Source of the DNA: Ipomoea triloba
Lineage: Eukaryota > Streptophyta > Magnoliopsida > Solanales > Convolvulaceae
Direction: 5' to 3'
Assembly: GCF_003576645.1 (NCBI RefSeq)
Contig: NC_044923.1
Coordinates: 10,878,809-10,942,808, forward strand
Length of the DNA: 64,000 bases
Each line of letters begins with the position of its first letter. Within the stretch, counting starts at the first letter, position 1. Positions 32,518 through 44,395 of this stretch are shown piece by piece. The position numbers and the translations under genes are program-made. Below the pieces are notes generated by a model. The model was given only the letters and a program-made list of their open reading frames with translations, was not told the origin of the DNA and did not search any database.

Positions 32518-32888
32518 TGTAACAGGACGGAATGATAGCAGGGGTGATTTGGGAAAAATGGCAGCGAACGGCGTCGTATGAAGAGGAGCCGTTAAGCAAC
32601 AAACCAGACGACACCGTTTCGAGTGACAATTGAAGAGCAGTTGAGCTATACGTCCGACGACGTCGTTTTGCATTCCAGCTGTATTTCTGTTTTAAACTCC
32701 GGGAAATTAGGAGGCAGTTTGTTCCTTCGTTTTTCTCACTTTTGTATTTAAAATACTGCTAGTTTGTCATTTTGTTTTTATGCGAGATAATAAGAATTCC
32801 CATTCTGAAACCTCTCTTCTCTCATTCTCAGCCCTAATTTATGCTATTTCTCTACCCTATTTCTGTACTTCTTCTTCAGTACATTGCA
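32518..32888 (+). repeat. 3' LTR of the 4.7-kb Ty3 element
   Basis: Starts TGTAACAGGACGG. Differs from the 5' LTR at only a few positions (GGCCGG/GGACGG, TTGGGAGG/TTAGGAGG, TTTCTGC/TTTATGC). Confidence 0.9.
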
Positions 32889-32893
32889 CGGAC

Positions 32894-33443
32894 ATGTACA
32901 GAAAATGTGTTTCATCGTTTCCAAGTCCGTCGCAAAAAAGGACAGTACAACTACCACCTGCCCAAACACATCGTATTTTTAGCGTTTCACGAACAGGAAG
33001 AACATTCTGCATACAACGCGATAAGAAGTTCTTCACCTTGGGAGCGACCGGAATTGAAGCTTCCATAACTTCCGCAATTCAACAAACGAAATCTGAGGAT
33101 CAACATGCGTATGAGAAGCAGTCAACAAACGGTATCCTGACGTACAGTATACACACCCCTTATATCACCTTTCTATCGCCATATATCCTTAAGCTGGAGA
33201 GAAACAGGAGTTGACAGAATCCGATTGATAACACTTGCTAGAAATAAATCATTAAGAACCTCCATATCCCAAGTGTCCGAATCAGTAAGCAGACCACTCA
33301 CTCTCGCATCTTACAATTCTTCCACAACATACAGGAGTTTGAAGAGTAGGATTCGTAGCATTAGCTAACAAGGGCCAACCCCATATTTTGGTATATGTCC
33401 CATCACCCACTCGCCTTACAACACCCTCCCTGAGCAAGGGTTG
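32894..33443 (-). pseudogene. LINE ORF2 remnant, 5' part
   Basis: On the - strand: GVVRRVGDGTYTKIWGWPLL, then SDTWDMEVLNDLF, then the zinc-finger-RT region (APKVKNFLSRCMQNVLPVRE). It is broken by frameshifts and stops. It runs up to the Ty3 insertion, beyond which it continues at 28181. The upstream end abuts the LTR at 33444. Confidence 0.7.
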
Positions 33444-36047
33444 TGTGACATCCCAACTTTTCACAAGTTGAGATAGCTAAAATTTTAAACATAAAAGCTG
33501 CATATCTCAACAGCTACTCATACTATAGCGGAAGCGATTTAAAACTTATCGGGTGTCATGCCACATCTAGGTAAAACACAACCTAGATGCACAGGTTATC
33601 CAAAAACAAAACATAAAATCCTCAAAACATAACAGTAACAAAACTAGTCAAGATACATGATCCAAAATAAAGGCACACAGGCTCGAAAGGAGTCTAAAAC
33701 ATCATCTAGTCTAAGCAAGCATAACATAGCTCTAGCGCGCTCCCGACTTAGACTACTCCATACCTGGAAAACGTGTTGAAAACCATTAGCATAAGAATGC
33801 TAAGCAACCACCACTCACACTCGTGAGAACATACATAATATAATAAGCTTGTAAATAGGTTTACAAACCCGTATAGAATATACAAACCAACGAACTGTTA
33901 CTTAGTTAAAACGGACACTCAACAACAACAAGCTGAATAAGCCATAAACCAAGGACTCTCCAAGTAAAACCAATATTCAATATGAATGTAGAAGGCAACA
34001 AGTCTATAACGGAATATCAACTGAATCATAACCTCAACAGATTATTCACAAAGAAACCACCAAACCGCAATATATCAAGGAATAACGGATAACAACTGAG
34101 ATACAAATCAACTAAAGAACCATAAGGAACCAAACAAACATCATACCAAAGATAAGCACCAAACCATACCCTCCAACCACAATACCATCTCTCATACCAA
34201 CCACCAAACCAAAGTTAGTACACAAAGGCATAAAGCCGAACCACAGAGGTAAATGATGCCCACAGTTAGTTCCACAGAGGCAATAAGCCCAACCACAGAG
34301 GCAAATGATGCCCATTACCACAGAGGCAAATGATGCCCATTACCATAAAGGCAAAAGCCCAACCACAGAGGAAAATAATGCCCATTACCACGGAGGCAAA
34401 AGCCCAACCACAGAGGCAAATGATGCCCATTACCACAGAGGCAAAAACCCACAATTAGTTACACAGAGGCAAATATTGCCCGCAGTTAGCTCACCCTCAA
34501 CAATCCAAAAGATACTCAGAGATTCACAACTCCACATCCAACCTCAGACTCAATCCCCAAAGATTATCCACCAACAGTGTTCATCTCAGATCATGAACAC
34601 AACATATACTCAGAAAATATAACCAAGGATTCAACCAACCAATAGACCAAGAGAATGAATCAAAAGACGTGAATAAATACTCAAAAACCAAGGTGAAATA
34701 CTCAACAAAATATCCAGACAAGTTCCAGAATCATAGATGAATCAACAAGACCAACAGATCGCAAAACAAGCTACTAGAAACAGAACCAGGATAGACCTTG
34801 TGGAGCATTCTCTTGGAATACCATGTTCCGGCGACCTATTCCACCAACACTAACGGAACGCCCTCTCGGAGCTACCCCTTCCGCCGGACTCTTCCTCTAG
34901 TTCTAACGGAACACACCCACGGAACACCATGTTCCGCCAAACCCTTCCACTAGTGTTCTTACGGAATATTCCAACGGGACACATTATACCATTGAAACGC
35001 ACCGCAAGGACAACTCCAACGCACAGAATCCAGACTTAGAACAGAATACAAAATACTCACTTCCAAAATACAAAAATATGATCAGATTGTCCAGATTTCA
35101 CATCTCAGAAGCCAAATAAACATGGAATCCATAACAATAAATGCTCATACTCATCAAGATGCAAATGATCAAGAACACAAGTTCAATAACCCATCAAAAT
35201 AGATCACAGATCATCAAGAACAAAGGCTAAACTAAGAAATTTCCACAGGATTCCAAATCACCAAGTACTATACATTGATCAAGAGTGTAAAATAGGTTTT
35301 AGTGAGACATGATGGTTACCTCTTGTAGCACAACTTCAAACCAAGCAAACACCTTCCTCTTCACAAGCCACTCCCACCCACTTGATCATCTTTTCCCAAA
35401 GAAAGATCCCAAAAGAACGCCATAAGAACTTATAAAAAGATCATGAAAATGAGATGATACAAGGCATATTCCTAAAGAAAAACACTTACCCAAGCCCTAG
35501 AAATCCTAAAGGAGCAATCTTTGTCTTGAATCTTGAAAGATAGAAGATAGTGTATATTGTAGGGTTCTTAGGAATGATTGGGTAGGAAGAGTTATTTTGT
35601 AGGAGAATGAAAAGGGTAGGAATAATTAACACAAACTCTTTTATATGGATAGGAAGATCATTACATACATAGTGTATATATTATATTAGGGTAACTAGAA
35701 TAAATAATGGGCCCTTATAAAGAATGGGTCTTGCATTATTCAATACAATACTAGTAAGTATGAAATTGGTCCTTCAAAAATAAATAAATTGGGCCATTAC
35801 AAAATATTTTTACTTATAAGAATTATAAGGATCCAATTTAATGAAATCTCTTATAGGAATTAAATCAAGAATTAGGCCTTTGAATAAATAATTAATTCCG
35901 GAATAAGAAATACATATATATATATCAATTAGAAGAACGAAGCCCAATTAAATCAAATAAATTACACGGTAGAAATAATTACCAGTCTCAAGGCTTGAAC
36001 GAAAATACGGGGGGGGGGGGGGGGNGGGGGGGGGGGGGGGTGTTACA
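33444..36047 (-). repeat. 3' LTR of element M (- strand)
   Basis: About 2.6 kb. On the - strand it starts TGTAACACC after a polypurine tract and ends GGGATGTCACA. It contains a minisatellite (34206-34500), CGGAACACCATGTTCCG palindromes (e.g. near 34918) and a poly-G expansion with an N at 36025. Other copies have GGGG or GGG there. Confidence 0.8.
34206..34500. repeat. Minisatellite in M-family LTR
   Basis: Units such as ACCACAGAGGCAAATGATGCCC and CACAGAGGCAAAAGCCCA alternate. The same array occurs at 39725-39907, 55255-55460 and 56841-56905 with different unit numbers. Variable copy number between LTR copies points to slippage or unequal exchange. Confidence 0.75.
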
Positions 36048-36060
36048 CTCTACCCCCCTT
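36048..36060 (-). other. Polypurine tract of element M
   Basis: The - strand reads AAGGGGGGTAGAG directly before the LTR start TGTAACA. Confidence 0.75.
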
Positions 36061-36651
36061 GAAAGGAGCTTCGTCCCCGAAGCTCAAAGCTCACGGGAAC
36101 TAGAACGGAACGGTTTAAAGAAATAAAGGATCGATCGAAGGTTAACGAAAGGATTGCTCAACAAAACTTAAACTTAAGAACATACTATATTCCTAATATC
36201 TAAACTTCTAACTTACCCAACCCCTGCACATCATGCAAAAACTAAGCTAACTTCTTACCTATGTCAAACAAAGGATTTATAACAAGGATCTAACACATGC
36301 CCTAAATACTAGCTAACCTGGATGACCTCCTAATGACGAACTGCCTGGAGCCTGGAAAGGATCGGAATATAGGTACTTAGGTGAAACCTCGATGCCTAGC
36401 TTAGCCTCGGTGAAACCCAAGAGCTGAAAACCACGCTCCACCCTCAGATACAGCGATGTGAACCTAGCCTCCACCATCCGATGGATCTCTTGTAGTTAGA
36501 GAAGTACAGGATCAACCGGCTGCGCAGAAACCATGGGGTCGTGTTGCTCCTTCCTTCGGTGCTCCCGATCAAACTCGTCCTCTGATTCCTCGCCCTCATA
36601 CGCCTCCTCAGAATCGTCGTCCTCCTCGTCGTCGCCCGCCTGCTCGGCCTT
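36061..36651 (-). other. 3' internal region of M, continuation of its ORF after a stop
   Basis: After the TAG at 36652 the same frame continues through an acidic stretch (GDDEEDDDSEEAYEGEESED), meets another stop near 36500, then reads about 60 further codons. The rest up to the polypurine tract shows no gene. Confidence 0.4.
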
Positions 36652-37383
36652 CTAGGGTGCGATCAAACCTCTCAACCTCTTGTGGGGAATGTGGAAGCGA
36701 TCTATGAGCTCTCTACTCTCATCCGCTGGCATCCTGCTCAACTCGTGGGCTGTGACATACTCATTCCCTCCCACCTGGAATAAGCCACAGTACTGTAGAC
36801 TCGGCGCATTGAAAACACTATGAACTAGCTGCCTAGCGAGCTCCCCTGTCACATTCACCATCTTCTTCTGAAAGATCCAACTCAAAATCATCCCATAAGG
36901 TCGGTTGCGACGCTTGGCCGTCTTGCAGAACTCCATGTGAGAAATCATCAAGCTTGGCAAGTCAAACTTAACCCGATGCTTCAAAAAGTACGCAAAAGTG
37001 CACTCTAACCCAGCCACCTCCTTACCGTTGTTCTTATTCGGCAACAAACTTTCCCCTACAAGCAAAGTCAAGATCCTCTGCTCTCCCGTCAAATCATGCT
37101 TAATGGGCCTGGCATCCAATGTGATGCCCTCCTCTCGCCTCAATATATACTGCAAATAATTCTGGAAACCCACCTCCGGAGTCTCAATCCAATAGTGACA
37201 GTCATATAAACTCACACCCCTTAATGGCAACTTCAGTAGTCTAGCAAGCTTAGGAGGGTCAAAGGAAATTCTAACACCCTTCACAATTGTAGTGAGAACG
37301 GGTACCTGGTTAACCCCCTTAACCCTCATGTTATGATAAAATTCATGGACCAAATTGGGGTAGACTACGTTCTCAATCCGCAA
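36652..37383 (-). pseudogene. Plant-transposon-protein ORF of element M
   Basis: A 243-codon open stretch with ENVVYPNLVHEFYHNM, VKGVRISFDPPKLARLLKLP and GLECTFAYFLKHRVKFDLPSLMISH. This resembles the putative plant transposon protein family (Pfam PF20167 type) found in env-position ORFs of plant retrotransposons; its function is unknown. There is no good ATG at the frame start. The neighbouring frame carries the upstream part (FSPELVDMLNFQGLLEQF) and the two meet in a run of six T near 37380, so one extra T explains the break. A likely ATG is near 37504 (MPRKNPSVKVKVGEM), also cut off by a stop. Confidence 0.55.
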
Positions 37384-37399
37384 AAAATTGCTCCAATAA

Positions 37400-38934
37400 T
37401 CCTTGAAAATTCAACATATCCACAAGCTCAGGCGAGAAATGTAACGGGTCAAGAGTATGGAGTATTGAACATTTCCCCGACCTTCACCTTCACAGATGGA
37501 TTTTTCCTCGGCATTCTGGAGTTGCAACCCGATCGACTACTTGGTACGATGAGAATGGACGAGAAGCAGAGAAATAATGTACTGGAGTGATTTTTGGCTA
37601 TGGACGATCGCGACTTGGCTGCTTCGTCAACGGAGGGAACTCACAGAGAACGCTGGACTTGCTGCTCACTGCTACGGGGGAGAAAAACGGAGGAAACTAG
37701 GCCGATAGTGCAAAAGATAGGGTTTTAATCCGAGGAAAAAAAGGGGAAAAAATACGCATTTGCCCTTGGCCTTGCGGTACACCCCCACGGAACACCACTC
37801 ACCGCCCTCCTACTCCGCACGCCCATCCGGATGTCCCATGCGGAACACACTAGCGGTAAGGCTTGGACCGCTACCCTCTTCCGCGCGATCACGCGGATTA
37901 CCGCGGAGTGACCTGCTTCGCTCCCTTCGTCCGCACCGCTACGCTCACCAGGATCAAAATAAAAATTGAATCTTGCAACTTAGGACTAACGATTAAGCGT
38001 CGTTGGATGGTCCGGTCACTTTGCCACTTACCCCTTGGCGTGAGTTCGAGCCTTGATGCGAATATTGGTCTTGCACACGCGTTACATGGTCCTCTTGGTT
38101 TCGTAACACGAGATCGAATTCTCGGACTTATCACTTAAACGCTACTTAAACTTCTAAGCTGAGCGCAAGGTCACTTAAAGGTTCAACTTTGCTTCAGAGG
38201 TAAGTGGGACTATCTTAAGGTTTGCGATTCACGACCTCGAATTATAATTCTTTAAGCTTCATTATTGTCAAGCCTAGCTCGCACGAGATTCTTCATCGTT
38301 GATCCGAAAGCTCCTCCTTAGTGAGGTTTGACTCTTTATTAGCGCGTCAACGTCTGCTCTTGCCGTTCCCTCGTGGCCGAGGGTCTTCGAGTCTTCAGTC
38401 TTCAAGGTCCTATCGCTTTCTTCGTCTTGTGTCGAACTTTAGCTGCACGAAATTTATTCTTCGAGTCTTGAGGTTAACGATGATCCTACAGACGATGCTA
38501 CACACGCAAAGATGCCAATCCCGGGGAACGTAGACTGCTACCGATGACTTCGAGTTGCGAGTAGGTTAGTCTTCTTCAACGAGCCGCTCGATCTTCGGAT
38601 AGTCTTGACGCACACGATGCTACCCATCGTTTCGCATCAACAGACAACTAACTTCTTGTTCTTAGTCTAAACTAGGCTCTTTAACGAATCTAAAACGAAA
38701 CAACTTATTTAATAACGATTAAGAAATTACTGGGAAGACGCGCAACCGCAAGGTACAACAGCTACAAACAACAAGGTTAACAAAGCACAAATAATTCAAG
38801 CAATTAAAACGCGTCCTCACCGCGAGTCCTAGAATTCACACATCCTAGGATTCTTAATCACCTTAACTTCTACTGATCAAGTCCTAGAGTCTCAAGAATT
38901 CAAACCCTAGGATCTCTACTTAGACCTCAACACA
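37400..38934 (-). other. 5' internal region of M, no gene recognised
   Basis: Holds the broken start of the ORF above (37400-37510), then non-coding sequence between ORF and primer site. A GC-richer part (37760-37930) repeats CGGAACACC/CCGCG motifs. No gag or pol is visible, so M is non-autonomous. Confidence 0.5.
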
Positions 38935-38947
38935 GGCTCTGATACCA
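38935..38947 (-). other. Primer-binding site of M, tRNA-iMet type
   Basis: The + strand reads GGCTCTGATACCA; the - strand TGGTATCAGAGCC is complementary to the initiator tRNA-Met 3' end. It lies a few bases from the LTR end (TGACACCCC on the + strand from 38952). Confidence 0.8.
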
Positions 38948-38951
38948 ACTA

Positions 38952-39907
38952 TGACACCCCAACTTTTCACAAGCTGAGATAGCTAAAACTTTAAACATAA
39001 AAGCTACATATCTCAACAACTACTCATACTATAGCGGAAGCGATTTAAAACATATCGGGTGTCATGTCACATCTAGGTAAAACACAGCCTAGATACACAG
39101 GCTATCCAAAACAAAACATAAATCCTCAAACCATAACAGTAACAAAACTAGTCAAGGTACATAATCCGAAACAAAGGCACACAGGCCCGAAAAGAGTCTA
39201 GAACATCATCTAGTCTAAGCAAGCATAACATAGCTCTAGCGCGCTCTCGGCTTAGACTACTCCATACCTGGAAAACATTTAGAAAACCATTAGCAAAGGA
39301 ATGCTAAGAAACCACCACTCACACTCGTGAGAACATACATAATATAGTAAGCTTGAAAATAGGTTTACAGACCCGTATAGAATATACACACCAACGAACT
39401 GTTCTTTAGTTAAAACGGAGACTCAACAACAACAAGCTGAATAAGCCACAAACCAAGGGCTCTCCAAGTAAAACCAATATCCAATATGAATGTACAAGGC
39501 AACAAGTCTATAACGGAATACCAACTGAATCATAACCTCAATATATTACTCACAAAGAAATCACCAAACCGCAATATATCAAGGAATAACGGATAACGAC
39601 TGAGATACAACTCATATAATGAACCATAAGGAACCAAACAAACATCATACCAAAGATAAGCACCAAACCTTACCCTCCAACCACAATACCATCCCTCATA
39701 CCAACCACCAAACCAAAGTTAGTACACAGTGGCATAAAGCCCAACCACAGAGGCAAATGATGCCCACAGTTAGTTCCATAGAGGCATTAAGCCCAACCAC
39801 AGAGGCAAATGATGCCCATTACCACAGAGGCGAAAGCCCAACCACAGAGGCAAATTATGCCCATTATCACAGAGGCAAAAGCCCAACCACAGAGGCAAAT
39901 GATGCCC
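38952..39907 (-). repeat. 5' LTR of element M, left part
   Basis: Closely matches 33444-34400. It is interrupted after ...AAATGATGCCC by another LTR of the same family. It resumes at 56846 and ends at 58749. The interrupting LTR is flanked by TGCCC on both sides (39903-39907, 56841-56845). Confidence 0.75.
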
Positions 39908-40697
39908 TGTGACACCCCAACTTTTCACAAGCTGAGATAGCTAAACTTTAAACATAAAAGCTGCCTATCTCAACTATCAAACACAACAAAGCGGAAGCGA
40001 TTTATAACTTAGGGGTATCATGCCACATCTAGGTAAGAAGAACACATCCTAGATGCACAAGCTATCCAAAAACTGAACTGCATAAACCATAGATCCTCAA
40101 GATGTCATAACAACGAGTCTAGTCAAGGTATATAGTCAACATTGGCACACAGGCCCAAAAACCATGTCTAAGAAACATAAACTAGTCTAAGCAGGCCTCA
40201 TACGATAACCTCTAACATGCTCTCGCTTAGACTTACTCCATACCTAGAAAACATGTAGGAAACCATTAGCAAAAGACTGCTAAGCAACCACCACTCACAC
40301 CCGTGAGAAACATACATATATAGTAAGCTTGTAAATAGGATTACACACCCATATAGAATATACACACCAACGAACTGTTCTTTAGTTAAAACGGATACTC
40401 AACAACAACACACTCAATATGCAATAAACCAAAGACTTTCCAAATAGTACCAATATCCAACGGAATTTCACAAGACAACAAGTCTATAACAGAATTTCAC
40501 AAGACAACAAGTCTATAACGGAATATCAACTGAATCATAATCTCGACCAAATACTCACAAGAAACAACCAAACCGCAATATATCAAGGAATAACGGATAA
40601 CAAACGAGATACAATTCAAATCAAGAATCAAGAAGGAACCAAATAGACCTCAAACCAAGGATAAGCACCAAACCTTACCCTCCAACCAAGATACTAT
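39908..40697 (-). mobile_element. M-family solo LTR, left part
   Basis: Starts TGTGACACCCC on the + strand. A more diverged member of the M LTR family. It continues at 55225-56840, where it ends GGGGTGTTACA. The copia element at 40698 splits it, with ACTAT duplicated (40693-40697, 55220-55224). Confidence 0.8.
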
Positions 40698-42298
40698 TGT
40701 TAGGAACATCATGTAATAGGTTTTGATGATACCAACTGTTAAGTAGAAATCCCCAAGTCTCGATACATAGGCAAAACGCTGTAAGTTCGACAAGTAAACC
40801 AAGAGCGAAAATACAACCGGGTAACTTTGAGCTTAACTCGGAAAATATTTAAGCTTAAGGTAAACCTGTTTGAACATCTTAGAAGTCTCGTGTTGTAATC
40901 ATATAGACAGATCAGAAGAAAGCATGGGACAACACTGGAGGAATAAGGGTCTGCGAGACATCAACTAAGTCTCGAGACATAAGCAGAGTTCGAGAGGTAG
41001 GACCTCTCGATACAGCTATCCAGTTCGAGACATAAACAGAGTTCGAGAGATAGACCTCTCTATATTAGAGTTCGAGACATCAAGCAATCAAGATATCAAC
41101 CTTGGTCTCTATACACTAACAATTCTCCAACAAAGCTGATTGACGGTCAGGAAACATACTTAAAGTTTGGAGAAGAAGTATATCATGGAGATAGAATAAC
41201 AAAGAGGTGCCGAACGTGAAGATTTCAAAGTGGGCGGAAATGGATGACACGTCAGATTTCCACCACAAACGGTCAAAAGGTGCACCAATACAGAAGTGGT
41301 CTGATTCCCTACAAACAAGGAATAATGGGAATACAAAAAGAGTAACTTTTACCAAAAGACGAAAGTGGAGCATGGACTCAAGAAAGTGAACTATAGAATA
41401 TTCACTACAAGACAAGAGGTTCAAGTTACAAGATCACCTCTCCATGAAGAATGCTGAAAAGATGCAAGTCCCATACACATCATGGGAGACAAATTTCAAA
41501 CGGAATAATTTTCCCTCCAACGGAATTATTCCTCAACTCTCATATAAAAAGGGACGTGAAGACACACAAAAAAAAAAAGGGTTGGTTCATTCAGAACTAA
41601 AAAGAGGTGTCTATTTCAAATGTTCAAGTGCAAGCATTCAACTTGGAATATCATCCTGATATTCAATACAGCGAGAAAAACACATCTTAGTGTTTAAGAG
41701 AGTTACATAGCTTAAACTGCAATATATCTAGAAGGTGACCAAAGCTGCTCTACATCGAAGTTGATTCAACGATAGCTTTTGGTCAGATTGGAATTTTGTT
41801 ACATTCAACTGTGACAACCAAAAACACCTTGCTTTGGATTAAGCAAGAGAGGTGGAGTAACCTGGCAGCTGTCCGAGTGAAAGAAACCTGAGGCTTGAGG
41901 CGGGCTTCGTGATCAAAGCTCAAGCGCTCGATATTGTACTAAAAAGGGTAGTTTTTAGTGCAATCCTTCCAGGGAGTTTCTGGAAGAAGAGTGGACGTAG
42001 GCGGGTTGGCCGAACCACTTAAAAATCTCTCTTGCATTTACTTTCTGCTTTTATCTCTCGCTAACCTCTCGATTACACTTCATATAAACACACCTCTCGA
42101 ACTAACCCAAACTCGTGCTAATTAAAAGGGGATAATATTTCCGCTGCGCATAAAACTTTGTCTTCACCTCGTGAGGTATCGAACCTAAACATCCTAAGCT
42201 CAATACACACGAGAGGTCGAAAAGATTTGCAAAATCTTATACAAGTCTATTCCCCCCCCCCCCCTCTAGACTTGTACCCCATCCCCTTGGGACCAACA
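40698..42298 (+). repeat. 5' LTR of the SIRE-type element
   Basis: 1601 bp, TGTTAGGAACATC to GGGACCAACA. The U3 part holds inverted pairs such as TCGAGAGGT-AGG-ACCTCTCGA (40990-41010). A C-run precedes CTCTAGACTTGTACCCC near the end. Confidence 0.85.
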
Positions 42299-42300
42299 AT

Positions 42301-42312
42301 TGGTATCAGAGC
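42301..42312 (+). other. Primer-binding site, tRNA-iMet type
   Basis: TGGTATCAGAGC two bases after the LTR. The second LTR has the same site at 46249-46260. Confidence 0.85.
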
Positions 42313-42411
42313 AAGTTATCTGATCGATATAAACCTGTGTTTATATTGCCTAGAGATCCTTCTTTGAAAAATCTTTTGAAAAAGTTTTTAAAGCACGAGA
42401 TATTTTTAAAA

Positions 42412-44395
42412 ATGGACAGCATGTTGTCGAGACATCTTCTATTTGATCTTAGCAGGTTCGATGACTGGAAAACACGCATGCTTGCGTATCTATCAGCTCT
42501 CCATGATGAGATGGCCGAAGTTATAACGTCTGGACCAGTCAAGATCATGATGGTGAACACGGCTGCTGAGCAAACCAGGGATACACCAAAGTATGTCCCC
42601 AAACCTAGGGAAGAATGGACAAGTGATGATAGGAAGAGAAACAACCTGGACAACATTGCCAAGGACATTCTCTTCACAGCTATAGATGAAACCATCTTCC
42701 CAAAAGTAAGAAAGTGCAAAACGGCGAAGGAGGTATGGGATACTTTGATGTTAATTGGTGAAGGTGACGAACAGGTATGGGATACTTTGATGTTAATTGG
42801 TGAAGGTGACGAACAGGAAAAGGAGAACAAGCTCTTAATTGGTGAAGGTGACGAACAGGAAAAGGAGAACAAGCTCACCGTGGCAATGAAGAAGTTCGAG
42901 GACTTCAAGAACAAGCTCACCGTGGCAATGAAGAAGTTCGAGGACTTCAAGATGAAGCTCACCGTGGCAATGAAGAAGTTCGAGGACTTCAAGATGAAGC
43001 TCACCGTGGCAATGAAGAAGTTCGAGGACTTCAAGATGAAGTCAGGGGAGAGCATCGACAGCATGGAATCTCGCTTCATGAAGCTATCAATAGAGATCAG
43101 TGATCTCGAGAAGGAGATTCCACAAAAGGAGCTAAATCTGAAGGTCTTACGAGGCCTTACCAAGGAGTGGGAAATGAAGGTGATCACAATGCGTGATCAC
43201 AGGGATTTGAAGAACACCACAACCGACCAACTGTTCAGAGATCTCAAAGTCTTCGAATTTGAGATGTTTCCGAGAGATGAGGACGTGGTGGACAGACGGA
43301 ATGTGGCACTGGTTGCGGACCAACCAACCACCTCCTCAAGGTCAGATCCTAATCCCACTGATTTTCTATCTGACGAGCAGTTTGCTTTCTTCATGAGAAA
43401 ATTCAGGAAGTTCATGAAGAAGACACCGGAAAGCAATTCAAGCTCACCTTCCTCCTCAAGAAGGAAAGATGAAAGATATACATCCAGAAGAATGGAGGAA
43501 GAAGATCAAGGTCTATGCTACAACTGCAGGAGACCAGGGCACTTCAAGGCTGAATGCCCTTACCCACCGGTAAGCAAGCAGGAAGGCAAGGATTCCAGAA
43601 GAAAAGAGGAATCCAGAGAGAGGCCAGCCAAAAGTGGCTTCAAGGGAGAAACAAAGACACACCTGCGCAGGAAGGCGCTTGTTGCTGAGGAACTCGAGAA
43701 GGCAATCGAGGAGTTCGAGACATCGAGCTCCAGCGATAGCAGCAGCAGCTCAGAGGATGAGAGGGGGCTCATCTGCTTATATACTACAGAAGAGGAGGAT
43801 CAGTGCTTGATGGCCATCAATAATGAGGTAACCTCCCCTTCTACATCTCGCTGCTCCATTTCTACTTCTAAATGTTCTTCGTTTAGAAGCGATGAGGATC
43901 CCTTCAAGACTATGGAACTGATCAGAAGGAACCTCAAAATCGCTAACAGCACTCATGCCAAAATCAGGGAAGAAAATAGCAAGCTAACCGCTGAAAGAGA
44001 TATGCTTAAGAATGTCTCGAAAGAGAATTCAGAGCTAACTCTCAAAGTAAGTGAGTTAGAAGCTAAAGTAATCCTACTGACTGAAGAGTGCAAAACTCGA
44101 AAGATTAGAGAGCTTAATCTTCGAAAGGTCATAGCATCATACACTAATTCCTCCAAAGCTATGGAGAAAATGGTGGATGATCACAGACCAGCAAATGACA
44201 GAACCGGTCTCGGGTTTCGTCAGAACAATCTCTCGAAAGATAAGCAGACCAACGGTTCGGGAACTTCAAGAAATGGAGGATCTCAACCCAAACCGAATAG
44301 GGGTCATAAAGGACCAACAGAAAAGACCATAGTAGCTATTCATAAACCGTCCCTATACACCAGAAATGGAAAGTATAGGAAAGCTACGAAGAATG
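42412..44395 (+). pseudogene. SIRE-type gag, copy 1 (cut by second LTR)
   Basis: ATG at 42412 gives MDSMLSRHLLFDLSRFDDWK, matching the start in copy 2. Gag region: KTRMLAYLSAL, CKTAKEVWDTL, MESRFMKLS, LRGLTKEWEMKV. A CCHC knuckle CYNCRRPGHFKAEC near 43520 is followed by Lys/Arg-rich and Ser-rich parts and a coiled coil. Five 42-bp units (42733-43041) add 70 residues absent from copy 2. The frame is cut where the LTR begins at 44396. Confidence 0.75.
42733..43041 (+). repeat. 42-bp stepwise duplications in SIRE gag
   Basis: The interval from GTATGGG to AAGATGAAG is 309 bp here and 99 bp in the other gag copy (46680-46778). The excess of 210 is exactly 5 x 42. Units slide along the sequence. 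Confidence 0.9.

Larger units (their letters stand above)
28182..32888 (+). mobile_element. Ty3/gypsy element with 371-bp LTRs
   Basis: Flanked by CGGAC on both sides (28177-28181, 32889-32893). LTRs 28182-28552 and 32518-32888 have equal length and only a few differences, so the insertion is young. Primer site is TGGTATCAGAGCC (tRNA-iMet) at 28555-28567. GGAGGAGAGGGAG before the 3' LTR (about 32504-32516) is the likely polypurine tract. Pol ends right after the integrase core, so the 3' coding end is deleted. Small LTRs and layout suggest a Reina-like chromovirus, but no chromodomain remains to confirm this. Confidence 0.9.

Noticed and set aside
34206..34500. CRISPR-like arrays
   Set aside because: Minisatellite and 42-bp repeats have no unique spacers and lie in plant LTRs or genes.
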